From the NCBI GenBank assembly GCA_947311445.1, contig CAMZKV010000013.1:1-40252 (forward strand): a DNA stretch of 40,252 nucleotides. The letters are read 5' to 3'. The translations under genes were made by a program, and so were the position numbers. The stretch's first letter is position 1. Every line of letters starts with the position of its first letter. Source of the DNA: an uncultured Chlorobiota bacterium (GTDB lineage Bacteria; Bacteroidota; Bacteroidia; Bacteroidales; JAADGE01). The notes under the pieces are model-generated. The model did no database searches and had not been told where the DNA came from. It was given only the letters and a program-made list of their open reading frames with translations. Below, piece by piece: positions 15,154-24,395 of the stretch.

Positions 15154-16824
15154 ATGAAAATCAAAACAAAAATACCATTATATACCGGTGTAACGGTTTT
15201 GGTTACAATGCTTACAGTAACTCTGTTTTCTATTTCTGAGTTTAGAAAGAGTACTCTAAGGAGTATTGAATCATACAGAATTGAGCAAACTGAAAACATA
15301 AAAAAGCAACTAAAAGATCACGTTTACACTACCTACAAAATTCTAGACAATTCTTATTCGGAAATAAAAAATAAGTATCATAATAAATCTGCAAATTTTG
15401 AAGAATATCCAATACAATTGCAACAAAGCATAAAAGATATAGAACAAATATCCTTTGGGGATGCAGGTTACATTTGGTTAAACGAAGTTAATCCTCCCTA
15501 TACCGTAATAATGCACCCAATAAAGCCGGAAATGAATGGCACTGTTCAAGTTTTCTACATTAAAGACACTCAACAGAATGTATATGAAGCTTTTGCAGAT
15601 ATTATAAAAGAAAATAATGGTGAAGGTTTTTTAGAGTATGACTATTTTAAACCTGGAACAAACGAAAGGATTCCAAAATTAAGTTTTATAAAATTATTTG
15701 AACCCCTTGGTTGGGTAATTGGCACAGGTGTGTATGTAGATTTCATTGATAAAATGGTTGCTAAAAAAACTGAAGAACTTAATAGCCAAACCAATAAAAT
15801 GATTAGAATAATTCTACTTTTAGGTCTAATTTTAATTGCAATAGCAACTTTTACACTTTTTTATTTCAGTAGAAACATAACCAACGCAATATATTCTGTT
15901 AAGCAAAAGTTATTCCATATGTCAAAAGGGCATATTATAAAGACTGAAAAAAATCTCAGATCAGATGAGATTGGAGATATGAATAAATCTTTGAATGAAT
16001 TAATTAGAGGAGTTAACACTTATTCCGAATTTGCTTTAAACATAGAAAAAGGAAAACTTGATGCAGATTTTATTCCTTTAAGTAAAAATGATAATCTTGG
16101 AATTTCTCTTCTTGATATGCGTAATAGTTTAAAATTAGCAAAAGAAGAAGAAGCAAAAAGAACATCTGAAAATGAGAGACAAAACAGAGCTAGCAAAGCA
16201 TACACTATGTTTAGTGAGTTAATGAGAAAAGGAAGTGATAACATCAATGAACTTTCTTATGAAATAATAAGTAATCTAATTGAGCACATAAAAGCAATAC
16301 AGGGTGGAATATTTATTTTAAATGATGAAAATGCAGATGATATATTCCTAGAATTAACTGCCTCAATAGCATATAGCAAACGAAAGTTTAACAAAAAAAG
16401 AATTGAAATTGGTGATGGCTTAATTGGTGCTTGTGCATATGAAAAAAAGAAAATTTACATTAACAATGTTCCAGATAATTATGCAGAAATTCGTTCCGGT
16501 TTAGGAACTTCTGCACCAAAATCAATTCTAATTGTACCTTTGCTTATGGAAGATAATTTGATAGGGGTTATTGAACTAGCATCATTAACAGAAATTAATA
16601 AATTTGATATTGAATTTGTTGAAAAAGTATCTGAAAGTATTGCAGCATCACTTTATGCAACAAAAATTAATGCTAAGTCGTTGTTATTACAAAATGAGTT
16701 TAATAGATTATTGAAAGAGAAAGAATCTTTTAATTCAACATTAATTGAGAAAGAAAAAGATATAAAAAGGTTGCGAAGAAAGTTAAGTAAAGCAAAAGAT
16801 GATAAATCAATATTATCATTATAA
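15154..16824 (+). CDS. Cache-HAMP-GAF membrane sensor without an output domain
   Basis: The protein has 556 residues. TM1 (about 8-27) is followed by an extracytoplasmic single Cache domain (about 30-200) with DAGYIWLNE (103-111), a gap to HP (121-122) and the closing GWVIGTGVY (186-194), typical of sCache_2. TM2 (216-238), a HAMP linker (240-295) and a HAMP-like second segment (about 299-327) come next. Then follow a GAF domain (about 365-505, DGLIGACAYEKKKIYINNVP) and a basic coiled coil to the end. No histidine kinase, cyclase, GGDEF or methyl-accepting region is present. It lies 15 bp ahead of the transporter fusion and in line with a LytTR regulator, so it probably passes a signal through protein contacts. 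The ligand is unknown; Cache domains often bind small organic acids. Confidence 0.85.
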   Translation: MKIKTKIPLYTGVTVLVTMLTVTLFSISEFRKSTLRSIESYRIEQTENIKKQLKDHVYTTYKILDNSYSEIKNKYHNKSANFEEYPIQLQQSIKDIEQISFGDAGYIWLNEVNPPYTVIMHPIKPEMNGTVQVFYIKDTQQNVYEAFADIIKENNGEGFLEYDYFKPGTNERIPKLSFIKLFEPLGWVIGTGVYVDFIDKMVAKKTEELNSQTNKMIRIILLLGLILIAIATFTLFYFSRNITNAIYSVKQKLFHMSKGHIIKTEKNLRSDEIGDMNKSLNELIRGVNTYSEFALNIEKGKLDADFIPLSKNDNLGISLLDMRNSLKLAKEEEAKRTSENERQNRASKAYTMFSELMRKGSDNINELSYEIISNLIEHIKAIQGGIFILNDENADDIFLELTASIAYSKRKFNKKRIEIGDGLIGACAYEKKKIYINNVPDNYAEIRSGLGTSAPKSILIVPLLMEDNLIGVIELASLTEINKFDIEFVEKVSESIAASLYATKINAKSLLLQNEFNRLLKEKESFNSTLIEKEKDIKRLRRKLSKAKDDKSILSL

Positions 16825-16839
16825 ACACATCAAAAATAT

Positions 16840-19800
16840 ATGCAAAGTATTAAAAAAATATTAATTAAAACTTTGGGATTAAAACCAGATGAAGTAAACA
16901 AATTTACTTTGCTGTTTTTTCATTCTTTTTTTATTGGTCTTTTTATTGCATTTTATTTCGTACAAGCCAATTCTGTTTTTATTAAAAACTACGGAAGCGA
17001 ACAGCTTCCATATGCCTACCTTCTTGCAGGTCTTATTGGATATATTATTTCTTCTTTATATTCGTATTTTCAACAAAAAATAAAAAGTAAATATCTTTTT
17101 TTTTACGCCTTATCGTTTATGTTGATAATAACACTTTTAGGGAGAATTGCTCTTGAATTTACAAATCAAAAATATTTAAGTTTCTTTGTATTTATTTGGG
17201 CATGGCCATTTATTTCACTTGCAGGAACTGAAGCTGGCGGACTAGCAATACGACTTTTAAATTTAATCCAAATAAAACGCCTTTTTGGACTTATAAATAT
17301 GGGGGGAGTAATTGCATCGATATTAGGTTATCTTATTATTCCTTTTTTTTCAAAATTTATTGGTACATCATATAATTTATTATTTATATCAGCAGGAAGC
17401 CTTGTTGCTGCAATAGTAATTCTATATTATATTTACAAAAACTTTCCGGAAGAACAACAAGAAAAAAAGGTTTCAAACGAAGAAAGCAAGACATCATTTA
17501 AACACCTTATAAAAGATAAGTATTTTAGACTTATATTCCTTTCTGCAACAATTTCAATGACAGTTATTTATATAACCGACTTTGGATTTCTTTCTGCTAT
17601 AAAAGTACAAGAAAGCAGATTATTTGCAACTAATGGTTCTGTAGCTTCATTTATAGCACTTGTTTTTGCCGGTTTAAAAGTAGGAGAACTATTAATATCT
17701 TATTTTTCAAGTAGAATTCTTGTTAAATATGGAGTAAAACTCGGCTTAGTAATTTTGCCAATATCAATAACTATTATTGTTATTATTTCTCTAATCGTTG
17801 GTTTTTCAGTAGGAACAATAACAATAATATTCTTAGCTTTAATGACATTAAACAAGTCCGCAGAACGGATTGTTCGCAGAGGTCTTGATGATCCGGCATT
17901 TAACATCTTATATCAACCACTTCCAAGCAATTTACAATTAGCAGTTCAATCAAAAGTTGGAATTGTTATACAATTTGCAATAGCAATTGCAGGAGCACTT
18001 CTTTTAGCTTTGAGCTTACTATTAAATTTAGGAGAAGGTTATAGTTTAGAGTACTTTCCTGTCTTTTTTATTCCTATACTTATACTTTGGGTATTTGTAG
18101 CAAGAAAACTATACTTTGCTTATAAAAATAAATTAAGAGAAATACTAAAGGAACTTGGGAACGAGAGAAGAAATGACACATCTAAATATAGATATGGAAC
18201 AGAAGTTCTTTCAAAAAAATTTAAAAAATACAACGACAGTGTTGTTAGCCTTAGTGTTGCAATACTATCCGAAACAAATCCAAGTATTTTTGAGGCTTAT
18301 GTTTCTTTTTTAATTAAAAAAAATGATTCCGAAATAAACAAATCAATACTAAAAAGCATAGACCCCACTTGGCGTGAAAGAATTGCTAAACAAATTAAAA
18401 GTCAGTTTAAAGATGATGAAAAAAATGAAATAACAATATATGCTAAAAATGCTATTTCTTTCTTAGATTTTGAAGAAATTTTAAACATTAAAGAACATGA
18501 ACTTAAAAAAATTCATAAATCAAAAACTAAAAAAGATAAAATAAAACTAATCAAATATTTAGTTAAAAATCCAAAAGATAAAAACTTTGAGAAATATGTT
18601 ATTGACTTATTAAAATTTAACGATCATAAAGTAAAAAAAGCTGCAATAAAATTAGCCGTTACAATTAAAACCGAAAATGTTATTTTTGAATTAACACAAT
18701 TATTAAAATCTTTTAAATATTACCACATGAGTGCTGCGGCATTGATTGACATAGGAGAAAAAGCACTCCCTGCAATTGAAAAGCTCTTTAAAAAAACAAA
18801 AAATGAAACAATTCTAATAAAGATAATTGAAATATATGCAAAGATGGGATCTCGCACAGCAAAGTCTCTTATAGCTGCACAAATAAATTTCCCTTCAAGA
18901 AAAATACAGTTAGCAGTAATATGGGCATTATTTTATTGCAAATACCAAGCTCCGGAAGAGGAAGAAGAAATTATAAAAAATAAAATAAAAAAAGTTATTA
19001 ATAATTTATTATATATTCTATCTTCAATAAATGATATAAAAGTTGAAAAAAACACTTTGAAAATATTTCTTGCTCTTGACCAAGAACGTGTAACAAATTA
19101 TGAATTGCTGTTTAACCTACTTAGTTTTCTTCATGAACCAAGAGTTATTAATCTTATTAAAAAAAACATAATAGGTAAAAATACAATATACGCATTAGAA
19201 CTTATTGATAATTTTATACAACCTGACATAAAACCATACATAATTCCGATTTTTGATGATATTTCAACTCCACAAAAATTAAAAAAACTTTCAAAGTATT
19301 TCCCACAAAAAAAACTTTCCTTTAATGATAGGTTACGCTCAATTATAACATTGGATTATGATAAAATAAGCACTTGGGCAATTGCAAAAACTATTGAGAT
19401 GTTAGATAGAGTGCATAGAAAAAAAACAATATCTGACGATTTAAACAATCTTCAAAATTTTGATGATATTAAACTATGGACAAAGGAAAATACTGAAAAG
19501 GTTCTAAGCCAAATAAAAAGGAGTGAATTACCTGACGAAGTTTTTTTAAGTCTATTTCATCATGACGAGTTAGTTTACACAACAGCTGCAAAAGTAATAT
19601 ACAATGAAAACCCTCTTAAATGTGTTGAGTATCTTAAAAATATGTCTCAAAAAAAACAAGCACTAATAAACACTTTATCTGAGAATGGAGTTGTTTTACA
19701 AGACAAAGTTAAACTTTTAAGAAGATACCAATTATTTTATAGTATCCCTGACTTTTTACTAGTTGAACTTGCCGAAATTGTAAGTGTAAATGAATTACAA

Positions 19801-20070
19801 AAAAATGAAAAAATATATTTTAACTCAAATAATTCTGAAAATATTTTTATTCTTATTAGAGGCGAACTAATAAAAAATAAAGAACAAGAAAATGAAGAAA
19901 AGTTTTCTAAAAAAGTTGTTATAACACCGGGTCTTAACGTATCGGAAGATACAGAATTTCTAATAGCATCTAAAAAATCTATTGTACTTTCGGCTAATAG
20001 ATTTAAATATTTTAATCTTTTAGTTGATAATACTAAAATTCTACAACATATATTTGAAATAATACAATAA
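16840..20070 (+). CDS. Nucleotide-translocase-like transporter fused to HEAT repeats and a degenerate cNMP-binding domain
   Basis: The 1076-residue fusion begins with a 12-helix MFS-like domain (about 1-425) resembling the ADP/ATP translocase (Npt/TLC) family, for example ANSVFIKNYGSEQLPYAYLL and SLAGTEAGGLAIRLLN. A long alpha-helical HEAT-type region follows (about 435-930: YHMSAAALIDIGEKALPAIE, VKKAAIKLAVTIKTE). The end is a CRP-like cyclic-nucleotide-binding fold (about 955-1070: FYSIPDFLLVELAEIVSV, NIFILIRGEL). The usual phosphate-binding cassette (GE...R.A) is not recognisable, so nucleotide binding may be lost. It sits between the Cache-GAF sensor and the LytTR regulator. It may act as a membrane sensor more than a transporter; this is inference. 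Confidence 0.8.
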   Translation: MQSIKKILIKTLGLKPDEVNKFTLLFFHSFFIGLFIAFYFVQANSVFIKNYGSEQLPYAYLLAGLIGYIISSLYSYFQQKIKSKYLFFYALSFMLIITLLGRIALEFTNQKYLSFFVFIWAWPFISLAGTEAGGLAIRLLNLIQIKRLFGLINMGGVIASILGYLIIPFFSKFIGTSYNLLFISAGSLVAAIVILYYIYKNFPEEQQEKKVSNEESKTSFKHLIKDKYFRLIFLSATISMTVIYITDFGFLSAIKVQESRLFATNGSVASFIALVFAGLKVGELLISYFSSRILVKYGVKLGLVILPISITIIVIISLIVGFSVGTITIIFLALMTLNKSAERIVRRGLDDPAFNILYQPLPSNLQLAVQSKVGIVIQFAIAIAGALLLALSLLLNLGEGYSLEYFPVFFIPILILWVFVARKLYFAYKNKLREILKELGNERRNDTSKYRYGTEVLSKKFKKYNDSVVSLSVAILSETNPSIFEAYVSFLIKKNDSEINKSILKSIDPTWRERIAKQIKSQFKDDEKNEITIYAKNAISFLDFEEILNIKEHELKKIHKSKTKKDKIKLIKYLVKNPKDKNFEKYVIDLLKFNDHKVKKAAIKLAVTIKTENVIFELTQLLKSFKYYHMSAAALIDIGEKALPAIEKLFKKTKNETILIKIIEIYAKMGSRTAKSLIAAQINFPSRKIQLAVIWALFYCKYQAPEEEEEIIKNKIKKVINNLLYILSSINDIKVEKNTLKIFLALDQERVTNYELLFNLLSFLHEPRVINLIKKNIIGKNTIYALELIDNFIQPDIKPYIIPIFDDISTPQKLKKLSKYFPQKKLSFNDRLRSIITLDYDKISTWAIAKTIEMLDRVHRKKTISDDLNNLQNFDDIKLWTKENTEKVLSQIKRSELPDEVFLSLFHHDELVYTTAAKVIYNENPLKCVEYLKNMSQKKQALINTLSENGVVLQDKVKLLRRYQLFYSIPDFLLVELAEIVSVNELQKNEKIYFNSNNSENIFILIRGELIKNKEQENEEKFSKKVVITPGLNVSEDTEFLIASKKSIVLSANRFKYFNLLVDNTKILQHIFEIIQ

Positions 20071-20122
20071 CTTACAACATATTAAAAATCAGCTTACTAC
20101 AAAGCAACTTAATAAATTAACT

Positions 20123-20830
20123 ATGAATTGCATAATAATAGACGACGACAAAGTTTCAAGATTAGTTCTTGAAAAATATATTAAAAAAACTGACATATTA
20201 ACCTTAAATGAATCATTTGACAATGCTGTTGATGCCATAAATTACTTTAATAGTAATGTAAAAATAGATTTTATTTTTTTAGATATTGAAATGCCCGGCA
20301 TGAGTGGTGTAGAGTTCCTAGAAAGTTTAGATAATCTGCCTCAAATAATTATTGTTTCAGCAAAAGAAAAGTATGCAATACAAGCAATTCAACATGATGT
20401 TACAGATTATTTATTAAAACCCATTATATATTCAAGATTTTTAAAAGCAATTAATAAAGTTAATAAAAAACTTTCAGAAGAATCTCAAAAAGATAATTCA
20501 AAAGGAATATTTATAAAAAGTAGTGCTGCTTCTTTTATAAGACTATTCTACGAAGATGTATTATACGTTGAAGCAATGGAAAATTATGTTGTCATAATTA
20601 CAACAAATCAAAGATACACAATTCACTTTACAATGAAATCAATTCTAAGCAAACTACCTTCTGACAGATTTATAAGAGTTCATCGCTCATATATTGTTAA
20701 TAAAGATAAAATTGTAAAAATAACAGATAATATTATTAAAATTAAGATGAAAGACGAAATGAAATCAATACCTATTTCAAAAGGATATAAAGATGATTTT
20801 ATGAATACAATAAATATAGTTAATAAATAA
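20123..20830 (+). CDS. LytTR family response regulator
   Basis: This 235-residue two-domain regulator has a receiver domain (1-120) with acidic pocket Asp7-Asp9, phospho-acceptor Asp54 (FLDIEMPGMSG) and conserved Lys99-Pro100 (LLKP). The LytTR DNA-binding domain (about 130-235) follows: SFIRLFYEDVLYVEAMENYV, FTMKSILSKLPSDRFIRVHR, SYIVNKDKI. LytTR proteins bind paired direct repeats upstream of their targets. It lies 52 bp after the transporter fusion, and no histidine kinase gene is in the window, so its phosphodonor is unknown. It is followed 16 bp later by pepD, which may share the transcript. Confidence 0.93.
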   Translation: MNCIIIDDDKVSRLVLEKYIKKTDILTLNESFDNAVDAINYFNSNVKIDFIFLDIEMPGMSGVEFLESLDNLPQIIIVSAKEKYAIQAIQHDVTDYLLKPIIYSRFLKAINKVNKKLSEESQKDNSKGIFIKSSAASFIRLFYEDVLYVEAMENYVVIITTNQRYTIHFTMKSILSKLPSDRFIRVHRSYIVNKDKIVKITDNIIKIKMKDEMKSIPISKGYKDDFMNTINIVNK

Positions 20831-20846
20831 ATAAAAACTAATTAAA

Positions 20847-22307
20847 ATGAACGAAGAATTATTAAAATTAAAACCGGAAATAGTTTGGAAGAATTTTGTT
20901 GAACTAACAAAAATACCAAGACCATCAAAAAAAGAAAGAGCAATAATTGATTTTATGAAATCATGGGCAACCAAAAGAGGTTTAGAAAACTTTGAAGATG
21001 AAATTGGAAATGTTATTGTTTCAAAACCCGCAACAAAAGGCATGGAAAATAGAAAAGGTGTTATACTTCAAGGACATCTTGATATGGTTCCTCAGAAAAA
21101 CAATGATACAAAACACGATTTTGAGAAAGACCCTATTACAGCTTATGTTGATGGAGATTGGGTAACTGCAAAAGGTACAACACTTGGTTCTGATAATGGA
21201 ATGGGAGTTGCTGCTGCAATGGCTGTTTTAGAATCTAAAGATATTGAGCACGGACCTATTGAAGTATTAATGACAATAGATGAAGAAACAGGAATGACAG
21301 GAGCATTTGAGCTTAAACCAAATGTTTTAAAAGGTGATATTTTAATGAATCTTGACTCGGAAGATGAAGGAGAATTATATATTGGATGTGCCGGAGGAGT
21401 TGACCTAACTGCAACTTTTAAATATAAAGAAAAAAAAGTTCCAAAAAACTCAGTTGCCGTTAAACTAACTGTTACAGGGCTAAAAGGTGGGCATTCAGGA
21501 ATTGATATACCCTTACAAAGAGGAAATGCAAATAAAATAATGTTTAGGTTTCTACAAAAATCCTCAAAACACCATAAAACAAAGTTGACAAGCATATCCG
21601 GAGGAGATTTAAGAAATGCTATTCCAAGAGAGGCAGTAGCAATTATTACAATGCCTAAATCTGAACTTGCAGAGTTTAAAAAATGTGTGAAAAAATATGA
21701 AGAAACCATTTTATCTGAAATTAGTATTCCTGATCCGGGATTTAAGCTATTAGTAGAAGATACTGAAATGCCAAAATTTATAATTGAGAATAAAATAGCT
21801 AAAAAACTTTACAAAACTATAAATGCAGTACCTCATGGACCCCAAAGATTTATTGACGGAATGAATGATATTCCTGAAACTTCTACAAATTTAGGAATTG
21901 TTAAATCAGAAAAAGGCAAAATAATGGCAGCAAATCTTATTAGAAGTTCATCAGATTCGGCAAAAGAATATCTACAAGACTCTATTGGCAGTTTATTTAA
22001 ATTAGCCGGAGCAAAAGTTAAGTTTTCAGGAGAATATCCAGGATGGAAACCAAATTTTGACTCTCCAATTCTTGCGGCAATGAAAGAATCTTACAATAAA
22101 AAATTTGGTAAAATTCCTGATGTAAAAATTATTCATGCTGGATTGGAATGCGGTGTTCTTGGAGCAACCTACCCTAACTGGGATATGATTTCATTTGGAC
22201 CAACAATTAGATTTCCTCACTCACCTGATGAAAAAATTAAAATTGATACAGTCCAAAAATTTTGGGACTTTTTAATTGACACATTAAAAAATGTTCCTGC
22301 TAAATAA
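20847..22307 (+). CDS. pepD: Aminoacyl-histidine dipeptidase (M20 family)
   Basis: This 486-residue cytosolic metallo-dipeptidase hydrolyses Xaa-His and other dipeptides. The dizinc site is visible: GHLDMVPQ (His77, Asp79), SDNGMGVA (Asp116), DEETGMTGAF (Glu146/Glu147), Asp170 in NLDSEDEGE, and a C-terminal His in FPHSPDE. The dimerisation lid has GGHSGIDIPLQRGNANK. Length matches PepD (about 485). It starts 16 bp after the LytTR gene and ends at a strong terminator, so it may be the last gene of that transcript. A functional link to the signalling genes is not evident. Confidence 0.95.
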   Translation: MNEELLKLKPEIVWKNFVELTKIPRPSKKERAIIDFMKSWATKRGLENFEDEIGNVIVSKPATKGMENRKGVILQGHLDMVPQKNNDTKHDFEKDPITAYVDGDWVTAKGTTLGSDNGMGVAAAMAVLESKDIEHGPIEVLMTIDEETGMTGAFELKPNVLKGDILMNLDSEDEGELYIGCAGGVDLTATFKYKEKKVPKNSVAVKLTVTGLKGGHSGIDIPLQRGNANKIMFRFLQKSSKHHKTKLTSISGGDLRNAIPREAVAIITMPKSELAEFKKCVKKYEETILSEISIPDPGFKLLVEDTEMPKFIIENKIAKKLYKTINAVPHGPQRFIDGMNDIPETSTNLGIVKSEKGKIMAANLIRSSSDSAKEYLQDSIGSLFKLAGAKVKFSGEYPGWKPNFDSPILAAMKESYNKKFGKIPDVKIIHAGLECGVLGATYPNWDMISFGPTIRFPHSPDEKIKIDTVQKFWDFLIDTLKNVPAK

Positions 22308-22330
22308 AACCTTAATATACAAACAAATAG

Positions 22331-22366
22331 TCCTCGCAAAGATTGATTCTTGCGAGGATTCTTTTT
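22331..22366 (+). terminator. Intrinsic terminator after pepD
   Basis: TCCTCGCAA (22331-22339) pairs with TTGCGAGGA (22350-22358) around a 10-nt loop and is followed by TTCTTTTT. Strong stem and T-run; it closes the 15154-22307 transcript. Confidence 0.88.
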
Positions 22367-22453
22367 ATTGGCAATATTTTTGTTTTAAAATAAGCACAAC
22401 ACTTTTTTTTGACATTTTACTCAAAATAAATTTCATTAGATTATATAATAAAT

Positions 22454-22936
22454 ATGAAGAAAGTAGATATAATTACAACAACCTATGAATACGATTCCGT
22501 TGAAGAATTTAATGAAGTCGAAAAAAAACTTATTAACAAATCTAAAGAAGCTGTAAAAAATGCTTATGCTCCGTATTCAAAATTTAATGTTGGGGCAGCA
22601 GTTTTATTAGCAAATGGAGAAATAATTTCTGGAACAAATCAAGAAAATGCAGCATATCCTTCAGGATTATGTGCCGAAAGAGTTGCTATTTTTTATGCAA
22701 ATTCAAAATTTCCGGAAATTCCGGTAAAAGCAATTGCTGTTACCGCTTTTACAAACAATAAATTTATTGAAACTCCTATCCCACCCTGTGGCTCTTGTAG
22801 GCAAGTTATTGTAGAAACACAAACTCGTTTTAAAACTCCAATTAAAATTTATCTTGTTAGCAAAAATAAAATTACTGTTATACAAGATGCAAAAACTCTT
22901 CTGCCAATCAATTTTGATGAACATTTTTTAACTTAG
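22454..22936 (+). CDS. cdd: Cytidine deaminase
   Basis: This 160-residue enzyme deaminates cytidine and deoxycytidine to uridines in pyrimidine salvage. The zinc and proton-shuttle motif is GLCAERVAIF (Cys73, Glu75), and the second half-site PPCGSCRQV gives Cys112 and Cys115. APYSKFNVGAAVLLANGEI (39-57) is the nucleoside-binding start of the family. It is the short, tetrameric type. The first 20 residues precede the usual domain, and the start ATG at 22454 is the first available after the pepD terminator. Single gene. Confidence 0.95.
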   Translation: MKKVDIITTTYEYDSVEEFNEVEKKLINKSKEAVKNAYAPYSKFNVGAAVLLANGEIISGTNQENAAYPSGLCAERVAIFYANSKFPEIPVKAIAVTAFTNNKFIETPIPPCGSCRQVIVETQTRFKTPIKIYLVSKNKITVIQDAKTLLPINFDEHFLT

Positions 22937-23083
22937 CAAGATTATTAATTAGAAGTTTTAATTAAGACGTTACACACCTTTAATTCACGATTAAATTTTC
23001 AACATAATTTCTAACTCTTTTCATAAGCTCATCTTCATTCATATATTTAACGGTGAATTAAAAATTATTCAGCTGACAATGAT

Positions 23084-23911
23084 TTAAAAATAATCCAAAT
23101 CTGTAATTTTATTTCTAGGAATATTAAAAGGATTATTTCTTTTAAATTCAGAAGCAATTTTTCGTTTTACAACTTTATGGTTTAAAATGTCTTTATTTTC
23201 AGTATTTTTAAGATATTTAATTAAAATTTCATCAACCTCTTGGTATGAAGAAGCTCCAATTTGGTCTAAATCACTGTTTGTAATCCCAAGTCCATCAGTT
23301 GGAACTGCATCAATACACAAATCTAATGCTTCAGATTGCTTTTTATTTGTAATATTTTTTACCAAATATTCAGCCATTGCATAAACTTCTGTTTTCCATA
23401 AATTTTGAATCATTCCATAGTCGCCAACATCTCCATGTAAAGTCCAAAAACCCAACAATAATTCAGTATAATTGTCGGTTGATAGAACCATTCCCTTATG
23501 TTTTGCAGCAAGTTCATATAAATACAACATTCTCATTCTTGCCTTAATATTTCCTTGCCTTATCTTGAATCCATGCTCAATTTTATCCGTGTTTTCATAA
23601 TTTTCAACAAATTCAGGAATAATTAAATCAAAAGTCTTAGATAAATCAACTTCCTTAAACTCATCTCCAAATGCTTCTCCAATATTTCTGGCTCTTAAAA
23701 TTTCCTCAGCTTTATTTGTAGAAATTGTTATACTTCTGCAAAAAAGTTTTACTCCAAGTTCATCGCATACTGGTCGTACAAGTGCAGCACAAATAGCACT
23801 ATCAATACCTCCTGAAACACCCAAAATTAATGATTTTAATTTGCTACTTATTAAATACTTTTTAATCTCGTTTTGAATATTATTTACAGCATTTTTATAA
23901 TCTTGTATCAT
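23084..23911 (-). CDS. nadE: Ammonia-dependent NAD+ synthase
   Basis: This 275-residue enzyme makes NAD+ from deamido-NAD+, ATP and ammonia. The PP-loop SGGIDS is at residues 33-38. The family segment STDNYTELLLGFWTLHGDVG (deamido-NAD site) and PTDGLGITNSDLDQIG follow. There is no N-terminal glutaminase domain, so it uses free ammonia or ammonia from a partner. It is divergent from rpmE2; the 127-bp gap holds the rpmE2 promoter. Downstream of its stop (22937-23083) is only an AT-rich gap with a 10-bp inverted repeat. Confidence 0.95.
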   Translation of the reverse strand: MIQDYKNAVNNIQNEIKKYLISSKLKSLILGVSGGIDSAICAALVRPVCDELGVKLFCRSITISTNKAEEILRARNIGEAFGDEFKEVDLSKTFDLIIPEFVENYENTDKIEHGFKIRQGNIKARMRMLYLYELAAKHKGMVLSTDNYTELLLGFWTLHGDVGDYGMIQNLWKTEVYAMAEYLVKNITNKKQSEALDLCIDAVPTDGLGITNSDLDQIGASSYQEVDEILIKYLKNTENKDILNHKVVKRKIASEFKRNNPFNIPRNKITDLDYF

Positions 23912-23980
23912 AAATAATTTGTTTATATAAGATAATTTTTGTGTAAATGTAAATATTTTACTTAAAAAAACTCAAAAATT

Positions 23981-24011
23981 TTTGTCTTATAGATAAAGAT
24001 AACTATTTTTG
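23981..24011 (+). promoter_or_regulatory. Consensus Bacteroidota promoter of rpmE2
   Basis: TTTG (23981-23984), exactly 19 nt, TATTTTTG (24004-24011): a full match to TTTG-N19-TAnnTTTG, with the start codon 27 nt beyond the -7 box. This is strong evidence for the Bacteroidota sigma factor. Confidence 0.85.
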
Positions 24012-24038
24012 CAGTCTGAAATTTGAAAAATAAAAAAT

Positions 24039-24284
24039 ATGAGAAAAGATATTCATCCAAACAATTACAGAGACGTTGTTTTTAAAGACATGTCAAACGA
24101 CGAAATTACTATTACAAAATCAACTGTAAACACAAAAGAAACTATTGAACTTGAAGGAAAAGAATACCCTTTATACAAAGTTGAGATTTCAAGCAGTTCA
24201 CACCCTTTCTACACCGGAAAGATGAAATTTGTTGATTCTGCCGGGCGTGTTGATAGATTTAACCAAAGATATAAAAAGAAATAA
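24039..24284 (+). CDS. rpmE2: 50S ribosomal protein L31 type B
   Basis: This 81-residue large-subunit protein starts [19 protein letters not shown] and ends [13 protein letters not shown], both diagnostic of the zinc-free type B L31. The CxxC pair of the zinc form is absent; [13 protein letters not shown] (residues 51-63) is in its place. It is monocistronic between a consensus promoter and a strong terminator. Confidence 0.98.
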   Translation: MRKDIHPNNYRDVVFKDMSNDEITITKSTVNTKETIELEGKEYPLYKVEISSSSHPFYTGKMKFVDSAGRVDRFNQRYKKK

Positions 24285-24300
24285 TTTTTATTTTATTTTT

Positions 24301-24337
24301 AAAAAAGCTCTGCATATAATATGTAGAGCTTTTTTTA
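24301..24337 (+). terminator. Intrinsic terminator after rpmE2
   Basis: AGCTCTGCATA (24306-24316), loop TAA, TATGTAGAGCT (24320-24330) with one G-U pair, flanked by A-run and T-run. Confidence 0.9.
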
Positions 24338-24369
24338 TTTGAATTTTCTCTGTATTTAGATTAAATTAG
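24338..24369 (+). promoter_or_regulatory. Near-consensus promoter of the GlmU-like gene
   Basis: TTTG (24338-24341), 20-nt spacer, TAAATTAG (24362-24369; one mismatch to TAnnTTTG), directly after the rpmE2 terminator and 26 nt before the ATG. Confidence 0.5.
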
Positions 24370-24395
24370 CAAAATTAAATTCTAAACAATTAGCA

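Noticed and set aside
21143-21709. 188-residue minus-strand frame within pepD
   Set aside because: It is antisense to the conserved zinc-site region of PepD and has no family resemblance or promoter.
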